A stretch of DNA of 64,000 nucleotides from Sphingomonas sp. LHG3406-1 (GTDB lineage: Bacteria; Pseudomonadota; Alphaproteobacteria; Sphingomonadales; Sphingomonadaceae), in NCBI RefSeq assembly GCF_029637485.1, contig NZ_CP069128.1, positions 1,612,001 to 1,676,000 on the forward strand. Reading direction: 5' to 3'. This document shows positions 30,322 through 37,999 of this stretch, one piece after another; the first letter of the stretch is position 1, and every line of letters begins with the position of its first letter. The notes under the pieces are model-generated. The model worked only from the letters and a program-made list of their open reading frames with translations, had not been told where the DNA came from and ran no database searches. A program made the position numbers and the translations under genes.

Positions 30322-31701
30322 ATGACCCACAGCTTCCATCCCACCATCCTCCGCGAATATGACATCCGCGGGGTCGTCGGCCACACCCTCCACGAGGAGG
30401 ACGCCTATGCGCTCGGGCGCACCTTCGCCGCCGAGGGCCGCGAGCAGGGCGCCAAGCGCCTCGCCGTCGGCCGCGACGGCCGCGAACATTCGCCGCGGCT
30501 GGAAGAAGCGCTGGTCCGCGGCCTGACCGAAGGCGGCATGGACGTCGTCCGTGTCGGCCAGGGCCCCTCGCCCATGCTCTACTGGGCGGTGGCGGAGCTG
30601 GACGTCGATGGCGGCATCCAGATCACCGGAAGCCACAATCCGGCCGACTATAACGGGTTCAAGATGCTGCTTCCGGGCGGCTCCGTGTTCGGCACGCAGA
30701 TCAAGTCGCTCGGCAGCCGCGCCGCCGAAGGCCGCTGGAGCGAGGGTCAGGGCAAGGTCGAGGATGTCGACATCATCGACCGCTACGTCGACCGCCTCGT
30801 CGAGGATTTCCAGGGCGGCGAGTTCCGCATCGGCTGGGACGCCGGCAACGGCGCTGCCGGACCGGCACTGGAGAAGCTCGTCGCGAAGCTTCCGGGCGAG
30901 CACCATACCCTCTTTACCGACGTCGACGGCCGCTTTCCGAACCACCATCCCGATCCGACGGTCGAGAAGAACCTCGAGCATCTGAAGGCGCTCGTGCGCG
31001 AGAAGAATCTCGACTTCGGCATCGCCTTCGACGGCGACGGCGACCGCATCGGCGCGGTCGATGGCCAGGGCCGGGTCATCTGGGGCGACCAGCTGCTGAT
31101 GATCCTCGCCGGGCCGGTGCTCGACGAGCAGCCCGGCGCCACCATCATCGCCGACGTCAAGGCCAGCCAGACCCTGTTCGACCGCATCGGCGACATGGGT
31201 GGCACGCCCCTGATGTGGAAGACCGGCCACAGCCTCATCAAGCAGAAGATGAAGGAGACCGGCGCCCCGCTTGCCGGCGAGATGAGCGGCCACATCTTCT
31301 TCAAGCATCGCTGGTACGGCTTCGACGACGCGCTCTACGCCAGCGTCCGGCTGATCGAGGCGGTCGCCGCCTCGGGCAGGAGCCTGACCGAGCTGCGCGA
31401 CGCCATGCCCGAAAGCCTCGCCACGCCGGAGCTCCGCTTCCCGGTCGACGAGAGCCGCAAGTTCGCGGTGATCGAGGAAGTGCGCGACCGGCTGACCACC
31501 GAGGGCGCCACGATCGATGCGACCGACGGCGTCCGGGTCAGCACCGGCGACGGCTGGTGGCTGCTGCGCGCGTCCAACACGCAGGACGTGCTGGTCGCCC
31601 GCGCCGAGGCTAGGGACGCGCTCGGCCTCGAGCGGCTGGTCGACGTCATCGACGGCCAGCTCGCATCGTCGGGCGTCGAGCGGACCGAAGCCGACCACTG
31701 A
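30322..31701 (+). CDS. pgmG: Phosphomannomutase/phosphoglucomutase
   Basis: 459-residue alpha-D-phosphohexomutase. Four family motifs are present: phosphoserine loop GGIQITGSHNPADYN (Ser104), metal loop IAFDGDGDRIGAVD, sugar loop GEMSGHIFFKHRW and phosphate loop near VRVSTGDGWWLLRASNT. In sphingomonads such an enzyme (PgmG) supplies glucose-1-phosphate and mannose-1-phosphate for exopolysaccharide and nucleotide sugars. It stands alone, downstream of mipZ by 93 bp. Here it could feed the sugar-nucleotide enzymes at 4.8-9.4 kb, by inference only. Confidence 0.93.
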   Translation: MTHSFHPTILREYDIRGVVGHTLHEEDAYALGRTFAAEGREQGAKRLAVGRDGREHSPRLEEALVRGLTEGGMDVVRVGQGPSPMLYWAVAELDVDGGIQITGSHNPADYNGFKMLLPGGSVFGTQIKSLGSRAAEGRWSEGQGKVEDVDIIDRYVDRLVEDFQGGEFRIGWDAGNGAAGPALEKLVAKLPGEHHTLFTDVDGRFPNHHPDPTVEKNLEHLKALVREKNLDFGIAFDGDGDRIGAVDGQGRVIWGDQLLMILAGPVLDEQPGATIIADVKASQTLFDRIGDMGGTPLMWKTGHSLIKQKMKETGAPLAGEMSGHIFFKHRWYGFDDALYASVRLIEAVAASGRSLTELRDAMPESLATPELRFPVDESRKFAVIEEVRDRLTTEGATIDATDGVRVSTGDGWWLLRASNTQDVLVARAEARDALGLERLVDVIDGQLASSGVERTEADH

Positions 31702-31792
31702 TTGGGCAGGCCACAGTGACAAGATTGTGCCCTCTTGCCGGGGCGCGGTCTTGCCCGCAGCTACGGGCTCCATGAACAAGGGAGCCCCATCC

Positions 31793-32410
31793 ATGACCAA
31801 GCGCCTTCTCGGCCTCGCCGCCGCCCTCGGTCTCGCCACCGCCGCCTTCTCGCCGCTCGCGGCGCAGGCACCGGCCACCCCGCGGGTCGCCGCCAGCCAG
31901 GTCGCGGCCGGCAGCTATGTCGTTGACGCCAACCACACCCAGGTCGTCTGGTCGGTCGACCACTTCGGCTTCTCGCGCCTCTACGGCATGGTCGGAGGAA
32001 TGAGCGGGACGCTCGCCATCGATCCCGCCCGTCCGTCTGAGGCCAGCGTCCAGATCGACATTCCCCTGTCGGGCCTGACCGTCACCTCGCCCGGCTTCGC
32101 CAAGCATCTCCAGACCGCCGACCTGTTCGACACCGCCAAGTTCCCGACCGCGCGCTTCGTCTCGCGCAACGTGGCGGTCAGCGGGGAAACAGCGGCCATC
32201 ACCGGCGACCTCACCGTGCGCGGGGTCACCAGGCCGATCACCCTCAACGCCCGCTTCCACGGCGCCGGCACCAATCCGATGAACAAGAAGGCGACTGTCG
32301 GCTTCTCGGCGACCGGAACGCTGAAGCGCAGCGACTTCGGCCTCGGCTATGCCGTCCCGGCCGTGTCCGACGAGGTCCGGCTGGAGATCACCGCCGCCTT
32401 CGAGAAGTAA
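31793..32410 (+). CDS. YceI family periplasmic protein
   Basis: 205 residues: signal peptide (KRLLGLAAALGLATAAFSPLAAQA) and a YceI-like lipocalin-type beta barrel that in homologues binds polyisoprenoid lipids. Family marks are DANHTQVVWSVDHFGFSRL, LQTADLFDTAKFPTARF and GDLTVRGVTRPITLNARF. ATG 31793 has GGGAG about 8 nt upstream; ATG 31772 is an in-frame alternative that would extend the signal peptide. The stop is followed directly by a GC-rich double hairpin. Role inferred as stress- or isoprenoid-linked; unproven. Confidence 0.9.
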   Translation: MTKRLLGLAAALGLATAAFSPLAAQAPATPRVAASQVAAGSYVVDANHTQVVWSVDHFGFSRLYGMVGGMSGTLAIDPARPSEASVQIDIPLSGLTVTSPGFAKHLQTADLFDTAKFPTARFVSRNVAVSGETAAITGDLTVRGVTRPITLNARFHGAGTNPMNKKATVGFSATGTLKRSDFGLGYAVPAVSDEVRLEITAAFEK

Positions 32411-32455
32411 GGCGCGCCGGTCACCGGGCGGCCGTCCACCGGCGCGCCGCCCGGT
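32411..32455 (+). terminator. Interlocked hairpins after the YceI gene
   Basis: Arm A, GGCGCGCCGGT (32411-32421), pairs perfectly with 32438-32448. Arm B, ACCGGGCGG (32423-32431), lies in A's loop and pairs perfectly with CCGCCCGGT (32447-32455). The arrangement allows either two exclusive hairpins or a pseudoknot (arms overlap by 2 nt). It starts at the base after the TAA stop. Terminator or 3'-end structure is likely; no T-run. Confidence 0.4.
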
Positions 32456-32531
32456 CCCGCCCGTCTGGACTCTCCCCTCATTCTGCCGCAGTTTTCCGCG
32501 CCTGGAGCCCATCACAGGGAGGAACGGGGCA

Positions 32532-32807
32532 ATGCCGCAATATGTGATCGAGCGTGAGATGCCGGGCGCCGGACAGCTCGGGCCGGCGGACCTCCAGGGC
32601 GCGTCGCAGCACAGCTGTTCGGTGATCAAGGAGCTCGGCCCCGACATCCAGTGGGTGCAGAGCTACGTCACCGACGACAAGATCTACTGCGTCTATCGCG
32701 CGCCGAGCGAGCAGCTGATCAAGGATCATGCGGAAAAGAGCGGCTTTCCCGCCAGCCGCATCTCGGAAGTCCGCAACATCATCGACCCGACCACCGCCGA
32801 GGGCTGA
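32532..32807 (+). CDS. DUF4242 domain protein
   Basis: 91 residues of the DUF4242 family (small ferredoxin-like alpha/beta barrel; some members are annotated as nickel-binding). Characteristic pieces are YVIEREMPGAGQLG, WVQSYVTDDKIYCVYRAPS and HAEKSGFPASRISEVRN. No signal peptide. A strong GGGAGGA ribosome site lies about 9 nt before the ATG, and the stop abuts the stop of the convergent exonuclease gene (0 bp apart). Function unknown. Confidence 0.85.
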   Translation: MPQYVIEREMPGAGQLGPADLQGASQHSCSVIKELGPDIQWVQSYVTDDKIYCVYRAPSEQLIKDHAEKSGFPASRISEVRNIIDPTTAEG

Positions 32808-33812
32808 TCAGCCGTCATCCTCGTCGTCGTCATAGCCGACGAGGTTCAGCTCCCGCGCCTTGATCTGGCGGGTCATGCACCAGTGCATCAGCGCGTCCTC
32901 GCGGCCGTGGGTGATCCATACCTCCTTCGGCGCGATCTCGAGGATGGTGTCGGTCAGCTCGCCCCAGTCGGCATGGTCGGAGATGATCAGCGGCAGCTCG
33001 ACATTCTTCTGCCGGGCGCGTTGCCGGATCCGCATCCAGCCCGACGCCGCGGCGGTGATCGGATCGGGCAGCCGCCGGCTCCAGCGGTCGTTGAGCGCCC
33101 CCGGCGGGCAGAGCACGAGATGGCCCTGCATGTCCGCCTTGGTCGCGCCCGTCACGGGCCGGAGCTCGCCAAGGTCGATGCCATGGTCAATGTAGAGGTT
33201 GCACAGGCGCTCGAGCGCGCCGTGATAGTAGATGGGCTGGCGATGGCCCCGTCGCCGCGCTTCGGCGATCACCCGCTGCGCCTTGCCCAGCGCATAGGCG
33301 CCGACCAGCACGCAGCGATCGGGATTGTCGGCCAGCCGGGCGAGCAGCCGGTCGATCTCCCCGCCCGTCTCGGGATGGTGGAAGACCGGCAGGCCGAAGG
33401 TCGCCTCGGTGATGAAGATGTCGCACTTGACCGGCAGGAAGGGCTCGCAGGTCGGATCGGGCCGCCGCTTGTAGTCGCCCGACACCACCACTCGCTCGCC
33501 CTTCCAGTCGAGGATGATCTGCGCCGAGCCGAGCACATGGCCAGCGGGAACGAAGCTCACTTCCACCTCGCCGACCGTGACGCTCTGGCCATAGTCGACC
33601 GGGCAGCCATTCTGGTCGCCGTAGCGCACGCCCATGATGTCCAGCGTCTCCGGCGTCGCCCACACCTGGCCATGCCCGCCGCGGGCATGATCGGCATGGC
33701 CATGGGTGACCAGCGCCCGCTGCTTGGGCTGCGAGGGATCGACCCAGGCGTCGGCCGGGCGGACGTAGATGCCTTCGGGGCAGGGTTCGATCCAGGAACC
33801 GAGACGGGCCAT
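32808..33812 (-). CDS. Ligase-associated DNA exonuclease (SNM1-like metallo-beta-lactamase fold)
   Basis: 334-residue MBL/beta-CASP-type nuclease. The metal motif THGHADHARGG (His37, His39, Asp41, His42), the AGHVLGSAQI block, VVSGDYKRRPDPTCEPF and ITEATFGLPVF match the exonuclease of the four-gene Lhr-Core / ligase / MPE / Exo repair cluster known from Pseudomonas and other bacteria. ATG 33812 is chosen; codons further upstream belong to the promoter region shared with the divergent small gene at 33876. The C-terminus is acidic (DDDEDDG). The ligase usually found next to it is absent here. Confidence 0.9.
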   Translation of the reverse strand: MARLGSWIEPCPEGIYVRPADAWVDPSQPKQRALVTHGHADHARGGHGQVWATPETLDIMGVRYGDQNGCPVDYGQSVTVGEVEVSFVPAGHVLGSAQIILDWKGERVVVSGDYKRRPDPTCEPFLPVKCDIFITEATFGLPVFHHPETGGEIDRLLARLADNPDRCVLVGAYALGKAQRVIAEARRRGHRQPIYYHGALERLCNLYIDHGIDLGELRPVTGATKADMQGHLVLCPPGALNDRWSRRLPDPITAAASGWMRIRQRARQKNVELPLIISDHADWGELTDTILEIAPKEVWITHGREDALMHWCMTRQIKARELNLVGYDDDEDDG

Positions 33813-33875
33813 GGCACTTATACCCAGGTGACAGGTGCGCGGTTCCGCCGCCATAACGAGTAAGGAAAGCCCATC

Positions 33876-34073
33876 ATGGCCGAAGGCAGCGACGTCAACT
33901 ACTGGACCTTGGTCACGATCCTGGGACCGATCCTCCTGCTCGGAGTCATGATCTGGGCCTTCACCCGCAACAAGAAGAGCAAGGTCGATCCGGAAGTGAC
34001 CGAACGCGCGACGCACGATCTCTACCAGGAAGAGCAGCGCATGCACGAGCGCGACGGCAACAGCGGCCTCTGA
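33876..34073 (+). CDS. Small single-pass membrane protein
   Basis: 65 residues: one hydrophobic helix (about 10-28, LVTILGPILLLGVMIWAF) followed by a basic stop-transfer (TRNKKSKVD) and an acidic, helical tail (TERATHDLYQEEQRMHERDG). No family recognised. AAGGAAAG lies about 8 nt before ATG. Its stop codon overlaps the likely CTG start of the Lhr-Core helicase (CTGA), so it leads the helicase transcript and may be coupled to it. Its place in a DNA-repair operon is unexplained. Confidence 0.8.
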   Translation: MAEGSDVNYWTLVTILGPILLLGVMIWAFTRNKKSKVDPEVTERATHDLYQEEQRMHERDGNSGL

Positions 34074-36496
34074 ACGGGACCGACCTCCCTCCCGTCGTTT
34101 CCGGCTGGTTCGAGCGCCGGGGCTGGCAGCCACGCCGGCACCAGCTCGCCATGCTGGATCGCGCCCGCGCCGGCCGCCATGCCCTGCTCGTCGCAGGCAC
34201 CGGCGCCGGCAAGACGCTGGCCGGCTTCCTGCCCACCATCTGCGAACTGGTGGAGGCGCCCTCCGAAGGGCTTCACACCCTCTACATCTCGCCGCTGAAG
34301 GCGCTTGCGGTCGACGTCCAGCGCAACCTGCTCGATCCGATCGGCGAGATGGCGCTTCCGATCAGGGTCGAGACGCGCACCGGCGACACGCCGTCGGACC
34401 GCAAGGCACGCCAGCGGGCGAAGCCGCCGCAGGTGCTGCTGACGACGCCCGAAAGCCTGTCGCTGCTCCTCTCCTACCCCGACAGCTTCCAGCTGTTCGC
34501 CGGGCTGCGCACCATCGTCCTCGACGAGATCCACGCCTTCGCCCGCGACAAGCGCGGCGACCTCCTCGCCCTCGCCCTTTCCCGCCTGCAGAAGATCGCC
34601 CCGGGCCTGCGCCGGGTCGGCCTCAGCGCCACCGTCGCCGATGCCGACGCCTACCGCAGCTGGCTCGCGCCCCACGCCGACATGGACGAGGTCGACGTGG
34701 TGCTGGGCGAGAAGGGCGCCGAACCGCAGCTCGACATCCTCCTGCCCGAAAACCGCGTGCCCTGGTCCGGGCACAGCGGCCGTTACGCGGCCCGCCAGGT
34801 GATGGCCGAAATCGAGAAGCACAAGACGACCCTCGTCTTCTGCAACACCCGCGGCTTGTGCGAACTCATCTTCCAGGACCTGTGGAAGGTGAACGATGCC
34901 GGCCTGCCGATCGGCGTCCATCACGGCAGCCTCGCGCTCGAGGCCCGCCGCAAGGTGGAAGCGGCGATGGCCGCGGGCCGCCTCCGCGCGCTGGTCTGCA
35001 CCAGCTCGCTCGACCTCGGCATCGACTGGGGCGACGTCGACCTCGTCATCCAGATGGGCGCGCCCAAGGGCAGCTCGCGCCTGCTTCAGCGGATCGGCCG
35101 CGCCAACCACCGGCTCGACGAGCCGAGCCACGGCACCATCGTCCCCGGCAACCGCTTCGAATATCTCGAGGCCCGCGCCGCCCTCGACGCGGTGGACGCC
35201 GGCGAGCTCGATCCCGAGATCTTCCGTCCCGGCACCCTCGACACGCTGGCCCAGCACATCCTCGCCTGCGCCTGCGCCGCGCCGTTCGAACAGGCCGAGC
35301 TGCTCGCCGAGATCCGCTCCGCCGCCCCCTATGCGGGCCTCACCGACGAGATCTACGGGCGGGTGCTGAGCTACATCGCCACCGGCGGCTATGCCTTGCG
35401 CGCCTACGACAAGTTCCGCCGGCTGGTGGAGGAGCCGCCGGGCTCCGGCCACTGGCGCATCACCAGGCCGACGATTGCCGTCCAGCACCGGATGAACGCC
35501 GGGATCATCGTCGACAATCCGATGCTCGACATCCGCTTCAAGAACGGCCGCATGCTCGGCCGGGTCGAGGAAGGCTTCGCCTCGACCCTCACCGTCGGCG
35601 ACCACATCTTCTTCGCCGGCCTCAGCCTCGAGGTGCTGCAGTTCAAGGACAGCGACATCCTCGTCCGCGCCTCGGCCAGGGAGGCGCGGCTGGTCACCTA
35701 TGGCGGCCAGCGGATGAGCATGACCACCCACCTCGCCGACCGGGTCAAGGTGATGCTGTCCGATCCCGGCGACTGGCATCGCTTCCCCGCCGACGTCCGC
35801 GAATGGCTGGAAGTGCAGCAGCGCCGCTCCCGCCTTCCCCAGCCGGACGAACTGCTGGTCGAAACCTTCCCCCACGAAGGCCGGCACTACATGATCATGT
35901 ACAGCTTCGAGGGCTGGAACGCGCACCAGTCGCTCGGCATGCTGGTCACCAAGCGGATGGAGAAGCTCGGCCTCAAGCCCCTGGGCTTCGTCGCCAACGA
36001 CTACGCCCTGTCGGTCTATGGCCTCGAGCCGATCAGCGACCCGGCGCCCCTCCTCTCCCCCGACATCCTGGAGGGCGAGTTCGTCGACTGGGTCGAGCAG
36101 TCCATGCTGCTGAAGCGCGCCTTCCGCGAAGTGGCGGTGATCGGCGGGCTGGTCGAGCGCCAGCATCCGGGCAAGCGCAAGACCGGCAAGCAGGTCAGCT
36201 TCTCCACCGATCTCATCTACGACGTGCTCCGCAAATATGAGCCCGAGCATCTCCTCATGCACGCCGCCTGGGACGATGCCCGCGCCCGCATGACCGAGCT
36301 CGGCCGGCTCGCCCGGCTGGTCGAGCGGGCCGCCGCGCAGATGGTCCATGTCGACCTCCCCCGAGTCACCCCGATGGCCGTTCCCCTGATGGTCATCATC
36401 GGCCGCGAAGCCCTGCCGAGCGGGGCCAGCGCCGACGACGCCCTGCTGGTCGAGGCCGAAAGCGCGATCGCCGAGCTGGCGATGCGCGAGGACTAG
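34070..36496 (+). CDS. Lhr-Core DEXH helicase, ligase-associated (probable CTG start)
   Basis: 808 residues from CTG 34070. Superfamily 2 helicase of the Lhr-Core type: Q-motif region WFERRGWQPRRHQLAML, Walker A VAGTGAGKTLAGF, DEIH box VLDEIHAFARDKRGD, motif III GLSATVADADA, motif VI RLLQRIGRANHRLD, then the winged-helix and Lhr-specific C-terminal domains. In Pseudomonas the homologue is a 3'-5' ATP-dependent translocase encoded with a ligase and two nucleases. Starting at the first ATG (34151) would delete the Q-motif segment; no ATG, GTG or TTG lies between, and CTG 34070 overlaps the upstream stop as CTGA. Confidence 0.9.
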   Translation: MNGTDLPPVVSGWFERRGWQPRRHQLAMLDRARAGRHALLVAGTGAGKTLAGFLPTICELVEAPSEGLHTLYISPLKALAVDVQRNLLDPIGEMALPIRVETRTGDTPSDRKARQRAKPPQVLLTTPESLSLLLSYPDSFQLFAGLRTIVLDEIHAFARDKRGDLLALALSRLQKIAPGLRRVGLSATVADADAYRSWLAPHADMDEVDVVLGEKGAEPQLDILLPENRVPWSGHSGRYAARQVMAEIEKHKTTLVFCNTRGLCELIFQDLWKVNDAGLPIGVHHGSLALEARRKVEAAMAAGRLRALVCTSSLDLGIDWGDVDLVIQMGAPKGSSRLLQRIGRANHRLDEPSHGTIVPGNRFEYLEARAALDAVDAGELDPEIFRPGTLDTLAQHILACACAAPFEQAELLAEIRSAAPYAGLTDEIYGRVLSYIATGGYALRAYDKFRRLVEEPPGSGHWRITRPTIAVQHRMNAGIIVDNPMLDIRFKNGRMLGRVEEGFASTLTVGDHIFFAGLSLEVLQFKDSDILVRASAREARLVTYGGQRMSMTTHLADRVKVMLSDPGDWHRFPADVREWLEVQQRRSRLPQPDELLVETFPHEGRHYMIMYSFEGWNAHQSLGMLVTKRMEKLGLKPLGFVANDYALSVYGLEPISDPAPLLSPDILEGEFVDWVEQSMLLKRAFREVAVIGGLVERQHPGKRKTGKQVSFSTDLIYDVLRKYEPEHLLMHAAWDDARARMTELGRLARLVERAAAQMVHVDLPRVTPMAVPLMVIIGREALPSGASADDALLVEAESAIAELAMRED

Positions 36497-36568
36497 CCAT
36501 GCCGCGGCAGGCGCCTCCCGGCGGCGATCGCGCTTGGGGATAACGGCGGGACAGGCTAAGCGCAGCCG

Positions 36569-36841
36569 ATGCGCTTTCTGCCAGTCCTGCTCCTTGCCCC
36601 CGTCCTCGGGGCCTGCACGGTCGCCCGCACCGCGGTCGACGTCGTGACCCTGCCAGTCAAGGTCGTGTCCGCCGGCGTTGACGCCGCGACGACCAGCCAG
36701 TCAGAAGCCGACGAGAAGCGCGGCCGCGCCATCCGCGAGGAGGAGGAACGCCTCGGCCGCGAGCGGCGCAAGCTGGAGGAACGCTGCCGCAAGGGACGGC
36801 CGCTGCCGCAGGACGATTGCAGCAGCGTGGCGCCGCGCTAG
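36569..36841 (+). CDS. Small lipoprotein
   Basis: 90 residues with a lipoprotein signal peptide (lipobox LGAC, Cys16), a short hydrophobic region (VDVVTLPVKVVSAGVDAAT) and a highly charged helical segment (EEEERLGRERRKLEERC). The Arg/Glu pattern suggests a helix or coiled coil. Two further cysteines near the C-terminus could pair. No function known. It lies between the Lhr helicase and a DEDDh-like protein, 8 bp upstream of the latter. Confidence 0.75.
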   Translation: MRFLPVLLLAPVLGACTVARTAVDVVTLPVKVVSAGVDAATTSQSEADEKRGRAIREEEERLGRERRKLEERCRKGRPLPQDDCSSVAPR

Positions 36842-36849
36842 GCCCTCCG

Positions 36850-37305
36850 ATGCGCTACTTCCTCGACTGCGAATTCGACGGCTTCGGCGGACCGCTGATC
36901 AGCCTTGCCCTCGTCCCGGCCGACGGCGGGGAGGAATATTATGCGGTGGTGGAGCATGAACGCCCCTGCATCGACTGGGTCGAGCGCCACGTCATTCCCT
37001 ATCTCGACACTGTCCCCCAGGCGCTGAGGGCCGAGCCCCAGCCGCGCGCCAGCGTCGCGCGCGAGCTCGCCCGCTGGTTCGAAGCCTTCGACGACGTCGA
37101 GATCCTCGCCGACTGGCCGGACGACATCGCCTATTTCTGTCGGCTGCTGATGACCGGGCCGGGCGAGATGGTGACGGTGCCGGCGATGAGCTTCCGCCTG
37201 CTCAACCTCGCCGGCTTCTCCACCGCCCGCAACAGCGCCGTCCCGCACAATGCGCTGCACGACGCCCGCGCCCTTCGCGATCATGTCGTGCATCGCGGCT
37301 ATTAG
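36850..37305 (+). CDS. DEDDh exonuclease-like protein
   Basis: 151 residues, probably a short RNase H-fold 3'-5' exonuclease. The N-terminus FLDCEFDGFGG gives the Exo I pair Asp6 and Glu8; ILADWPDDIAYF supplies the Exo II Asp (88, 91 or 92); PHNALHDARAL gives the Exo III pattern His133-x4-Asp138. Whether it acts on DNA or RNA is not readable. It sits between the Lhr-Core helicase and PdeM, which suggests nucleic-acid processing. ATG 36850 is chosen over 36817, which would read back into the lipoprotein gene. I infer function from motifs only. Confidence 0.72.
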   Translation: MRYFLDCEFDGFGGPLISLALVPADGGEEYYAVVEHERPCIDWVERHVIPYLDTVPQALRAEPQPRASVARELARWFEAFDDVEILADWPDDIAYFCRLLMTGPGEMVTVPAMSFRLLNLAGFSTARNSAVPHNALHDARALRDHVVHRGY

Positions 37306-37336
37306 TCCGGCCGATCCGTTGCTAAGCGGCAAGCCG

Positions 37337-37999
37337 ATGGTTCCCCTTTCGTTCGCCGGACATGATTTCCTCGCCGATCCCCAGGGTGCGCTCTGGTGGC
37401 CCGCCCGCCGCGCCCTGCTGGTCGCCGACCTGCACCTCGAGAAAGCGAGCTGGTTCGCCAAGTTCGGCCAGTTCCTGCCGCCCTATGACAGCCAGGCGAC
37501 CCTCGCGGCGCTGACGGAAATCGTCGATCGCACCGGCGCGCAGGGGCTCTACTGCCTCGGCGACAGCTTTCACGACCGTTTCGGCTGCGACCGCCTGCCG
37601 GAGGCGGCCCGCACCATGCTGCTGGCGCTGACCGCCCGCCTCGACTGGACCTGGATCCTCGGCAACCACGATCCGGGCTTCGCCGACCATTGCGGCGGGA
37701 CGCTCGCCGGGGAAGTGGAGCTGGACGGGCTGGTGCTCCGCCACGAGGCCGACACCAGCGACCACCGGCCCGAGATGTCGGGTCACTACCATCCCAAGCT
37801 CCGCCTCCACCTCAAGGGCCGGCAAGTGAGCCGCCGCTGCTTCGTCGCCAGCGGGTCGAAGCTGATCCTTCCGGCGTTCGGCGCGCTGACCGGCGGGCTC
37901 GACGCCCATCATGCCGAGATTTTGCGCAAGGTCGGCCAGCCGGCGGCCGCGCTCGTGCCCGTGAAGGACCGGCTGCTCCGCTTTCCGCTTGCCGCCTGA
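37337..37999 (+). CDS. pdeM: Ligase-associated endonuclease PdeM (metallophosphoesterase)
   Basis: 220-residue calcineurin-fold phosphoesterase. Metal motifs: VADLHLEKASWF (Asp31, His33), YCLGDSFHDRFG, ILGNHDPGF and SGHYHPKLRL. In the Lhr-Core repair cluster the homologue is a manganese-dependent DNA endonuclease. ATG 37337 gives the family N-terminus; an earlier ATG (37286) would overlap the end of the exonuclease-like gene. It completes the visible repair group (exonuclease, helicase, MPE), with the ligase missing. It is convergent with pabB, the stops being adjacent. Confidence 0.9.
   Translation: MVPLSFAGHDFLADPQGALWWPARRALLVADLHLEKASWFAKFGQFLPPYDSQATLAALTEIVDRTGAQGLYCLGDSFHDRFGCDRLPEAARTMLLALTARLDWTWILGNHDPGFADHCGGTLAGEVELDGLVLRHEADTSDHRPEMSGHYHPKLRLHLKGRQVSRRCFVASGSKLILPAFGALTGGLDAHHAEILRKVGQPAAALVPVKDRLLRFPLAA

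Noticed and set aside
34022..36349. Minus-strand frame of 775 codons opposite the Lhr-Core helicase
   Set aside because: Antisense shadow of the helicase; no domain, biased composition.
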